Part shown: in pieces, positions 1 to 6,195 of the stretch
Numbering within the stretch: position 1 is the first letter of the stretch
Layout: every line of letters begins with the position of its first letter
Origin: Bacteroidia bacterium
Lineage (GTDB): Bacteria; Bacteroidota; Bacteroidia; UBA8524
Assembly: GCA_023277325.1 (NCBI GenBank)
Contig: JALRIQ010000146.1
Span: 1 to 8,326 of the forward strand
DNA length: 8,326 nt
Direction of reading: 5' to 3'
Translations under genes and position numbers: made by a program
Notes under the pieces: generated by a model
The model's database searches: none
What the model saw: the letters and a program-made list of their open reading frames with translations, nothing else
What the model was told of the DNA's origin: nothing

Positions 1-1
1 G

Positions 2-2533
2 ATTGTTAGTTATGACCTGAATAATGGTCAATTGACTACTCCCTTGAGTTTGGAAGGTAATCCAATGTATGGTATGAATATCTATCGCGAGGTGAATGCT
101 TCGGGGGTAGATTATAGTGGAGGTCTTACGCTCGGTACGGACGGTAACTATTACGGTATAAATTGTTACGGAGCCGGTCCGTTTGTTCAAGGAATGCTTG
201 ACAAGGAGCCTTTTGGTCGTGGTTTCTTTTATCGATATGTCAAGAGCTCAGGGAAAATAGAGGTATTGCATTCTTTTGTCGGAAAACAAGAATATAACTC
301 TGACCAACTTATTCCAAGTGCCGCATTCGGTAATGACCTTTCAGTGCCAGTTTATTCCTGTTTAGAAGTTGCACCGGGCGTATTTTATGGTCTCGCCGTC
401 GAGGGTGGCGTTGGAGGTTATGGTGGCGTTTGGAAGTACGATATTAATACCAACACATATTCTGTAGTCGTGAGCTTCAAAGATCCATCAAACGATTTAG
501 GAAGGTATCCGGTTTGTAATCTCATCAAGGGAGACGGTTCCAATATTTACGGATTAACCAAGAATAGGAACGGGAATGAAGGTTACTTGTTTAAAATTAA
601 TACAGCCGATGATAAAGCTGCATTTGTTACTGCATTAAGCGCTGCCGGATGGGTAATTAATCATCCACATGGGCAAATGATCTATAATTCGACAACTAAC
701 ACGATTTTTGGGACTAAAGACCGCTTTAATTCAACGAGCAATTGGGGCGGAGGCGTATGGAGTTATAATCTTACTAACTCTACCCAAACGAATGAATGGA
801 CCATTCATTTTTCTGAAATTAACAGTTTAGGAAGCAATGTTGCCGGAATTATCGAAGCGCCCGATGGCTTCATGTATGTAACGACCAGAAATGGGGGCGC
901 AAATAACACTGGTACGCTAATTAAATATTCACCCAACGGAAATGCTCGTGTCAAAATTTTTGATTTTCCAGCAAATTTTTCCAGAAGCACTGGTATTGGA
1001 ATGCAAATTAGTGGAACGAAAATTATTGGGACTTCAGATTTCAGCCAAGACCAGACACTTATTTGGTCATTTGATGTATTCAGTAATATTTTTCAAACAT
1101 TACTAACCAGTAACGCCACAGATCCAAATCATCCGGGATACAATATTGAGTATAATACGTTAATTGATAATGGAAACGTAATTGGTAGAACAAGAAATGG
1201 TTCTCGACATGGAGCAGGATCCATTTTTTCATACAATGTACTTTCCGGTCAAACGTCTATCTTATTTGATTGCGGCTCAAGAATGGGAAGGAATATTATT
1301 GGGGAATTAACACAATTAACTGACTCGACCTTTTTAGGACAAATTGCCAAAGGAGGTCCAGTGTACAATACCGCCGATACAACGGCAATGTCTGAAACAG
1401 GAGGTCTGGCCATATTTAACATCCGATCTGGCGAAGTAACCTATTTAAATTCTATTTACGGTGACCTTTTGTTTGATGACCAAACCCAGTTTCAATTCTC
1501 CAACAAAGTACTCTTAGCCTCTAACGGAAAGCTTTATTACAGTCGGCTTCGGGCTCGAGTGACAGCTGCATTATTTTCGGTTTGCAGTGCTGACTCAGAT
1601 ACCTCAAATTCAATCTATACTTATAATGGCTATAGGGAAATAATTTCTACCCCAAGCTTATTAGAAATTCCCGGGGGTAAAATTATCCAAGCCCATCACG
1701 ATAAAATAAATGTTTTGGAGAATTATGGGAATTCTCAAACACCAGTAACATATACTACTCACGATCCTCTTCAGTACGGTTTCATGGACCAAAACCAGGT
1801 TTTTGCCTCGAATGGTAAAATTTATGGTTTGACAGTTGCTAGTCAAGCCGGCACGGATGTTGGTTCCAATAGAGCTGTATTATATTCTTTGGATACCTCA
1901 AATTTTAGCTTCAAAGTGGAGTATGTATTCGATAGCTTGGTTAGAGCGACGAATGGAAGATTGACCGAATACGAGGGTAAATTATACGGTTCGACAAATT
2001 TTCTTGGCACTAATGATCATGGATTTTTGTTTTCTTATGATATAAATAATTCAAATTTTACAATTGAACATAGTTTCAATCGTTCAAGCGATGGCGCTGG
2101 CTTTAACGCCGGTTGGACCTTGTTCAATAAAAAATTGTACAGTACATCAAGAACTGCAGGTCAAAATGGGTATGGAACTTTAGTCGAATACGATTTGGTT
2201 AATTCCACTTTTAAAACTCTGGTGCACTTGACGATGGCTACAGGCCGCCCATTCGTTGGAACACCTTCGGTTTGGAACGACAAATTATTAAGCGTTAATG
2301 GACAAAAGGCTAAATCTAATGTGCTTAAGGTATATCCTAACCCAGCAAACAGTTTTCTAAGGATAGAGGGTCAAGATGGAGAGTTGGTAAAAGTTTACAC
2401 AATGTCGGGATCCTTGGTTATTGAAGTTAATAATACCAACGAAGTAAACGTTGAACATTTATCACCTGGTATTTATGCTGTTGTAGTTCAAAATCAACAG
2501 GGTATTTACCAAAGCAAATTTATTAAAGATTAA
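2..2533 (+). CDS. Secreted GloVer-type repeat protein with C-terminal T9SS type A sorting domain (5' end missing)
   Basis: The reading frame is open to the left edge: bases 2-31 translate as IVSYDLNNGQ and run straight into the rest. The TTG at 32 is therefore only an apparent start, and the signal peptide must lie outside the window. About eleven degenerate units follow, each of the form 'G-K-LYG-T...GYGTLFxYD...xxxLHSF'. Clear ones fall near bases 640-760, 1990-2070 and 2125-2230. They resemble the Gloeo/Verruco (GloVer, TIGR03803) tandem repeats and probably fold as a beta-propeller-like domain. The last 70 or so residues (about 2315-2530) fit the type A sorting domain of the type IX secretion system: KVYPNPAN, then VYTMSGSLV, then LSPGIYAVVV and a basic end, KFIKD. 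Such domains are removed at the outer membrane after export, leaving the cargo on the surface or released. The gene is visibly richer in A/T than the genes to its right. The ligand or activity is unknown; the fold and export route are well supported. Confidence 0.88.
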   Translation: MVSYDLNNGQLTTPLSLEGNPMYGMNIYREVNASGVDYSGGLTLGTDGNYYGINCYGAGPFVQGMLDKEPFGRGFFYRYVKSSGKIEVLHSFVGKQEYNSDQLIPSAAFGNDLSVPVYSCLEVAPGVFYGLAVEGGVGGYGGVWKYDINTNTYSVVVSFKDPSNDLGRYPVCNLIKGDGSNIYGLTKNRNGNEGYLFKINTADDKAAFVTALSAAGWVINHPHGQMIYNSTTNTIFGTKDRFNSTSNWGGGVWSYNLTNSTQTNEWTIHFSEINSLGSNVAGIIEAPDGFMYVTTRNGGANNTGTLIKYSPNGNARVKIFDFPANFSRSTGIGMQISGTKIIGTSDFSQDQTLIWSFDVFSNIFQTLLTSNATDPNHPGYNIEYNTLIDNGNVIGRTRNGSRHGAGSIFSYNVLSGQTSILFDCGSRMGRNIIGELTQLTDSTFLGQIAKGGPVYNTADTTAMSETGGLAIFNIRSGEVTYLNSIYGDLLFDDQTQFQFSNKVLLASNGKLYYSRLRARVTAALFSVCSADSDTSNSIYTYNGYREIISTPSLLEIPGGKIIQAHHDKINVLENYGNSQTPVTYTTHDPLQYGFMDQNQVFASNGKIYGLTVASQAGTDVGSNRAVLYSLDTSNFSFKVEYVFDSLVRATNGRLTEYEGKLYGSTNFLGTNDHGFLFSYDINNSNFTIEHSFNRSSDGAGFNAGWTLFNKKLYSTSRTAGQNGYGTLVEYDLVNSTFKTLVHLTMATGRPFVGTPSVWNDKLLSVNGQKAKSNVLKVYPNPANSFLRIEGQDGELVKVYTMSGSLVIEVNNTNEVNVEHLSPGIYAVVVQNQQGIYQSKFIKD
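128..2227 (+). repeat. Protein-level tandem repeat array (GloVer-like units)
   Basis: Repeats are visible in the translation, not as DNA identity. Each unit starts with a short hydrophobic-Tyr-Gly strand (NYYGI, VFYGL, NIYGL, KIYGL, KLYGS). A Gly-rich turn follows (GGVGGYGG, GGANNTG, NDHG, QNGYG), then an aromatic strand (VWKYDI, TLIKYS, FLFSYD, TLVEYD), and the unit ends in a hydrophobic strand such as EVLHSF, SVVVSF, TIEHSF or TLVHL. Spacing is about 40-70 residues. The central part (about 1280-1700) is more diverged, and units there are uncertain. Confidence 0.75.
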
Positions 2534-2552
2534 TTTGTTAGTGAGAACTTAC

Positions 2553-2595
2553 AAGCCGACCATTCGTAAGACATTACGAATGGTCGGCTTTTATA
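2553..2595 (+). terminator. Rho-independent terminator of the T9SS cargo gene
   Basis: A perfect 17-bp stem (2553-2569 with 2574-2590, arms beginning AAGCCGACC and ending GGTCGGCTT) encloses the loop GACA. It starts 19 bases after the stop codon and runs into TTTATATT. On the plus strand this is a textbook intrinsic terminator, although the T tract is short. On the minus strand the bases after the stem are poor in T, so it would be a weaker stop for lpxK, which ends at 2700 facing it. It could still block transcription from that side. Confidence 0.8.
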
Positions 2596-2699
2596 TTCCG
2601 ATTAATTCATAACGGTAGAATTTATTTCTACATGCAGATCAGCTCAATTAGATATTCTGAGATTGTGTCGTGCCCCTCCCTTAAAAGCCTGTGGTGCGC

Positions 2700-3731
2700 C
2701 TAAAATCCCAATTGAAGCTTTAATCGGAGAATTGCCATTAAATCCTGCTCATCTCCATCAACCTCCACTTCAATAGGGAAATAAAGCAAAGGCACTTCCT
2801 TGAGTTCATTGGCAAAGGCCTTGAGCCGCATCCAGTCTTTTTCGGTAGTGATGACAATTGGCTTGCCTGCTTCTTTCCATTTTTTGAGGAATAGGTTGAT
2901 ATCATGCCTGCTGAATCGGTGGTGATCGCCATAACATAGTTCACCTACTTTCTTTTTGAAACGAGACAGAAAACCTTCTGCCCATTGGCAGCCATGAGCA
3001 ATGGCCGAAAAGACAAAAACATCGTGCTCTTTAAAGTTCAGGTTTTCTAAGTCGGGATGGAGCAATATTGGTTCCTGGGCAACAAAGCGAGAGAAGAATA
3101 TAGGCCCTGAAAAATAGGGGCGGGCCTTTTCCATAATCCGCGACTTATCAGCTTCACTCAGTCCTTCCGGACATTTCGTTACAATCAATACATCAGCACG
3201 ACTGGCGCCCTTCTTCGCTTCTCGCAAGTGCCCTGCAGGCAAGAGCATATCATCAGCGAAAAAGTCATCATACACAGAAAGCAAAACCCGCGCATGGGCA
3301 TCCAGGTAACGGTGCTGAAAGGCATCATCAAAAAGGATAAGCTGGGTATCGGGATAGGAGGCAAGAAGCTCAGGAATGGCCATCACCCGGTCTTCACAAA
3401 CCGCCACCGCCGTGTTACGAAACTTGTTTTTAATCTGCAGAGGTTCATCGCCACTTTGGTCTGCATGCATAGCAGCTTCCACCCATTGGAATCCCGTGGT
3501 TTTTCTTCCATAACCCCGACTGATCACCGCAGTGTTTAGGTCTTGAAAATGATGAAGGAAAAATTCGGTATGCGGAGTTTTTCCGCTTCCACCCGTATTC
3601 AGGTTGCCAATTACCAGGGTGGGGGTATCAAACTTGTTGGACTTCAATACACCCTTATCAAAGAAAAAATTGCGCATACCCACAGCAAGAGCATACAAAG
3701 GAGTGAACGGAAGAAGCCAAGGGCGACGCAT
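2700..3731 (-). CDS. lpxK: Tetraacyldisaccharide 4'-kinase LpxK
   Basis: LpxK transfers the ATP gamma-phosphate to the 4' position of the tetraacyldisaccharide 1-phosphate, giving lipid IVA in the Raetz pathway. It is a peripheral enzyme of the inner membrane. The 343-residue length fits the family (about 310-370). Visible motifs, in order: a hydrophobic N-terminal helix (residues about 4-20) for membrane contact; the P-loop GNLNTGGSGKTP (42-53); SRGYGR (71-76); GDEP (94-97), where the family's catalytic Asp is expected; the Walker-B-like LILFDDAFQHR (131-141); LPAGHLRE (164-171); GDHHRF (268-273); and TTEKDWMRL (295-303). The usual DDGFQH reads DDAFQH here. From memory this is common in Bacteroidota, so no loss of function is inferred. 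The ATG at 3731 is well placed ahead of the N-terminal helix. The gene stands alone, divergent from the lipoprotein gene with a 54-base gap. Confidence 0.96.
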   Translation of the reverse strand: MRRPWLLPFTPLYALAVGMRNFFFDKGVLKSNKFDTPTLVIGNLNTGGSGKTPHTEFFLHHFQDLNTAVISRGYGRKTTGFQWVEAAMHADQSGDEPLQIKNKFRNTAVAVCEDRVMAIPELLASYPDTQLILFDDAFQHRYLDAHARVLLSVYDDFFADDMLLPAGHLREAKKGASRADVLIVTKCPEGLSEADKSRIMEKARPYFSGPIFFSRFVAQEPILLHPDLENLNFKEHDVFVFSAIAHGCQWAEGFLSRFKKKVGELCYGDHHRFSRHDINLFLKKWKEAGKPIVITTEKDWMRLKAFANELKEVPLLYFPIEVEVDGDEQDLMAILRLKLQLGF

Positions 3732-3785
3732 GAGTTTTCAAAGATGGGAAAAATCCGCTTTGAGAAAAGGAATTGCTATGTTTGA

Positions 3786-4439
3786 ATGATGAAAATAAAC
3801 GCCCTAGCCTCCATTTTTCTTCTTGCCCTCCTGGGTCTCTTTGTGAGCTGCTCGGAGCCGGAAGAGGAGAATGAATTTTACGGTCAGATAACTTATCGAG
3901 TTAAGGTGGGCGGCGCGGTAGATCCGAGTATTTTGTACTCTCTGCAAAAAATGTTTGGCGACTCTATTGAGGTCAGTTTTACCGACAAGGGCTATCGCCT
4001 GAATGTCTATAAAGATACCCTCGTTACCGAATGGTACGAAAACGAGAAGGGCATGATTTATTTTCACCTCGACGGGGTAGATAGTCTCTATTACGAGGAA
4101 GCAAAAGAAACCAATACTCTGCTGGTTGCTGAACACCGTCCGGATCTGCATACTCACCTGGGACGTCAGTGCAAAACGTATTTCGTGCAAGACGACCGTT
4201 TCCATATCGAAATGTGGTACGACAGCACCATGCATGTTTCTCCAAAAAGGTTTAGTCGCCTTTACCAAGGCCATTATAACCGCTATTACCTCGATTGTGC
4301 CGCTCCCTATCTTGTGCGTTCCCTGGTAATGGCTCCTATCAATATTCGCATCGAAGCCATCCGCATTGAGCAAAGCAATAAGCCCGATCCAGCCTGGTCG
4401 GAACGTCCGGATTTGCCGCTTATCCCTTTCAATGAATAA
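3786..4439 (+). CDS. Putative lipoprotein of unknown function, GLPGLI/DUF4412-like
   Basis: The 217-residue product begins with a lipoprotein signal peptide: MMK, a hydrophobic stretch (residues about 6-20) and the lipobox LFVSC (18-22), with Cys22 as the lipidated residue. The mature start, CSEPEEENE, is acidic. This resembles the lipoprotein export signal that sends Bacteroidota lipoproteins to the cell surface; that reading is inference. The body is rich in beta-strand pattern: FYGQITYRVKVGG, SIEVSFTDKGYRLNVY, HLGRQCKTYF and FHIEMWYDSTMHVSPKRF, ending in a 'PDLPLIPF' tail. This layout recalls GLPGLI or DUF4412-type envelope proteins (strands, 'G..CKKY', 'YYS..l.v.P'), but the match is by eye only. 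The start is one of two adjacent ATGs (3786 and 3789), and two tandem TAA stops follow (4437 and 4440). The gene has its own direction, divergent from lpxK. No enzyme motif was seen. Confidence 0.85.
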   Translation: MMKINALASIFLLALLGLFVSCSEPEEENEFYGQITYRVKVGGAVDPSILYSLQKMFGDSIEVSFTDKGYRLNVYKDTLVTEWYENEKGMIYFHLDGVDSLYYEEAKETNTLLVAEHRPDLHTHLGRQCKTYFVQDDRFHIEMWYDSTMHVSPKRFSRLYQGHYNRYYLDCAAPYLVRSLVMAPINIRIEAIRIEQSNKPDPAWSERPDLPLIPFNE

Positions 4440-4450
4440 TAAGCGCCAGA

Positions 4451-4466
4451 ATTCCTCTTTAGGAAT
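4451..4466 (+). other. Small hairpin after the lipoprotein gene
   Basis: ATTCCT (4451-4456) pairs with AGGAAT (4461-4466) around the loop CTTT, 11 bases after the lipoprotein stop. No T tract follows, so it is not a convincing intrinsic terminator. It may protect the 3' end of the message or be chance. Confidence 0.3.
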
Positions 4467-4494
4467 AGAAAAGAAAGAATAGCGAATATTTGGC

Positions 4495-4525
4495 GGGAAG
4501 GTCCACAAGGCTTTGTGGCGCTCCC
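4495..4525. other. Imperfect intergenic hairpin
   Basis: GGGA (4495-4498) pairs with TCCC (4522-4525). Inside an internal loop, CCACAA (4503-4508) pairs with TTGTGG (4513-4518) around the loop GGCT. No T run follows. It lies 20 bases before the paired REP-like units and may belong to the same inserted repeat or be an independent structure. Confidence 0.35.
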
Positions 4526-4545
4526 AACCTGCTCCGATAAATGCA

Positions 4546-4603
4546 GTCAGGTCGAGCTTGTCGAGACCCCGGCTTCTCGGCCCTTCGGCAGGCTCAGGGT
4601 GAC
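4546..4603. repeat. REP-like paired inverted repeat (two 23-nt hairpin units)
   Basis: Two 23-base units face each other, separated by 12 bases. Unit A (4546-4568, plus strand) reads GTCA, GGTC, GAGCTTGTCGA, GACC. Unit B (4603-4581, minus strand) reads GTCA, CCCT, GAGCCTGCCGA, AGGG. Each has the foot GTCA, a 4-bp stem, and an 11-base core that matches at 9 of 11 positions. The stem arms differ completely between units but stay complementary within each. Inside the stem, the flanking GA...GA could form tandem sheared G-A pairs, then a G-C pair and a 5-base loop. This is the plan of REP elements: a tetranucleotide foot plus hairpin, often in inverted pairs. Similar strings (CCCTGAGCCTGTCGAAGGG-like) are, from memory, abundant between genes in many bacteria. 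No transposase is in the window. Confidence 0.75.
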
Positions 4604-4650
4604 GGGGTAGATTTCGATTCATCAAATTTCCTTTTCTTTGTACCAAGAAT

Positions 4651-6195
4651 ATGGGCATTATTAGAAACTTTGTAAAGCAGGGTCGCGACTTAAGTCAGCG
4701 ATTTCGTTTGAGGCAACCACAAGTATTTGATGCCCAGGCAGCTGTACTCAGAAAGCTGATAGAGAAGGCGCAAGACACCGAATTTGGTAAAGCGCATGGC
4801 TTCAAAGAGCTGTATTTCAGTCATAATATTGTTAAGGATTTTCAGAAGGCTGTACCCCTCGGGAACTACAGTACCATGCACCCTTGGTGGCAACGTGCCT
4901 ACGAAGGGGAAGAGAATATTACCTGGCCGGGGAGAACCGACCGTTTTGCATTGAGTTCAGGAACCTCCGAAGGAGCCAGTAAATTCATTCCGGTGACCAA
5001 GAACATGCTCAAGCAAATTAAACGCACAAGTGCGAAACAATTGCTTGCTATTGCGCGAAGCGATTTGCCTAAAGAGTTCATGACCAAACACTCCCTCATG
5101 GTGAGTGGTAGCACCGACTTGCAGTTTAATGGAATCAACTATTCGGGAGATTTGAGTGGAATAACCACCGAAAACCTTCCTTTCTGGTTTGAGCCATTCT
5201 CTCGTCCGCATAAACGCACCCGCAAACACCGCGACTGGGAACAGAAGATTGAAGAGATGGTTTCTGAAGCCAAAAAATGGGATGTGGGCATGATTGCCGG
5301 CGTTCCTGCATGGATTCAGATTCTTTTTGAAAAGATAATCGAACGCTACGACCTCAATACCATCCATGATATCTGGCCGAACTTCAAGGTATATATCCAC
5401 GGTGGGGTAGCTTTTGGTCCCTATAAAAAGGCCTTTGAAAAGCTGTTGGGCGAAGAGATTTACTATTACGAAACCTACCTGGCCTCAGAAGGATTTATGG
5501 CCTTTGCCACCCGTCCTGATGCGGAAGGCATGGCCCTGCAGACCAATTCAGGGATATATTTTGAGTTTGTGCCGTTTAATGAAGACAACTTCACCGAAGA
5601 TGGCGACTTACGTCCGAATGCAGAAGCCCTTACCATCCTTGAAATTGAACCTGGGGTAGAATATGCTTTGGTAATAAGCACCAATTCAGGAACCTGGCGT
5701 TACCTGATCGGTGATGTGGTAAAATTTACATCCAGCCAAAATCTGGAGGTAGTCATTACCGGGCGAATAAAACATTTCTTAAGCCTTTGTGGCGAGCACC
5801 TTTCGGTCGATAACATGACCAAGGCGATTAGTCTGCTCGGTGATGAATATTCAGCATTCATGCCTGAATTCACCGTGATGGGTATACCTTATAAAGGGAA
5901 GTTTGCGCATCATTGGTATATCGGTTGCGACAAGGAATTAGACAGGGAAGAGGTGAAAGCCAAATTGGATAATTTCCTCAAAGAGCTGAACGATGACTAT
6001 GCCGTAGAGCGTAATCATGCCTTGCACGACATCATCGTCGATCTAATTCCGAACCAATTGTTCTTAGACTTCCTCAAACAGAAAGGGAAAATTGGGTCAC
6101 AGAATAAGTTCCCTCGTGTATTGAAGGGAGAGCTTATGAATGAGTGGAAGGCCTTTATCGCCGAACACCAGACACAAGCAGCAGTTAGTCTATAA
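4651..6195 (+). CDS. GH3-superfamily acyl-adenylate/amido-synthetase-like protein
   Basis: GH3 enzymes belong to the ANL adenylating fold. In plants they activate a carboxylic acid (auxin, jasmonate, benzoates) with ATP and join it to an amino acid. Bacteroidota carry homologues whose substrate I do not know. The 514-residue length fits bacterial members. Nucleotide-binding motif I is SSGTSEGASKFIP (residues 102-114). Motif II is YLASEGFMA (276-284), matching the Y-x-(S/A)-S-E pattern. Motif III is YLIGDVVKF (351-359), followed by the hinge-like ITGRIKHFLSLCGEHLS (369-385). The C-terminal lobe ends with IGSQNKFPRVL (481-491), the equivalent of the family's late Lys/Pro-Arg segment. All catalytic motifs look intact, so it should bind ATP. 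No signal peptide is seen, so the protein is cytoplasmic. The ATG at 4651 is the first in frame near the conserved N-terminus. It follows a 211-base gap and so probably has its own promoter. Confidence 0.92.
   Translation: MGIIRNFVKQGRDLSQRFRLRQPQVFDAQAAVLRKLIEKAQDTEFGKAHGFKELYFSHNIVKDFQKAVPLGNYSTMHPWWQRAYEGEENITWPGRTDRFALSSGTSEGASKFIPVTKNMLKQIKRTSAKQLLAIARSDLPKEFMTKHSLMVSGSTDLQFNGINYSGDLSGITTENLPFWFEPFSRPHKRTRKHRDWEQKIEEMVSEAKKWDVGMIAGVPAWIQILFEKIIERYDLNTIHDIWPNFKVYIHGGVAFGPYKKAFEKLLGEEIYYYETYLASEGFMAFATRPDAEGMALQTNSGIYFEFVPFNEDNFTEDGDLRPNAEALTILEIEPGVEYALVISTNSGTWRYLIGDVVKFTSSQNLEVVITGRIKHFLSLCGEHLSVDNMTKAISLLGDEYSAFMPEFTVMGIPYKGKFAHHWYIGCDKELDREEVKAKLDNFLKELNDDYAVERNHALHDIIVDLIPNQLFLDFLKQKGKIGSQNKFPRVLKGELMNEWKAFIAEHQTQAAVSL

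Noticed and set aside
2615..2631. A 6-bp A/T-rich hairpin (GTAGAA / TTCTAC) downstream of lpxK as its terminator.
   Set aside because: The stem is weak, and no T run follows it in the minus-strand direction.
3228..3539. Plus-strand open frames opposite lpxK (also 3543-3785 and 3604-3789).
   Set aside because: They are shadows of the lpxK coding frame; the products have no domain pattern and are basic and irregular.
3777..3784. TATGTTTG matches the Bacteroidota -7 promoter box TAnnTTTG just before the lipoprotein start.
   Set aside because: It lies one base before the ATG, so transcription would begin inside the coding sequence, and no well-spaced -33 TTG was found.
3778..3789. A three-codon minimal frame (ATG TTT GAA TGA) overlapping the lipoprotein start, with AAAAGG 7 bases upstream, as a possible leader peptide.
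   Set aside because: It is too short to separate from chance, and Bacteroidota do not rely on Shine-Dalgarno spacing; nothing else supports a leader function.
4633..4640. TTTCTTTG as a possible -7 box for the GH3 gene.
   Set aside because: It has a mismatch in the TA pair, lies only 10 bases from the start codon, and lacks a clear -33 element.
3804..4658. A 284-codon open frame on the minus strand opposite the lipoprotein gene.
   Set aside because: It lies mostly antisense to a gene with a clear signal peptide and lipobox. Its N-terminal part is a translation of the REP-like element (the familiar RHPEPAEG...RGLDKLDLT string), a common source of false gene calls.
4957..5400. A 147-codon open frame on the minus strand inside the GH3 gene.
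   Set aside because: It is antisense to strongly conserved GH3 motifs, has no recognisable domain, and is explained by codon use on the other strand.
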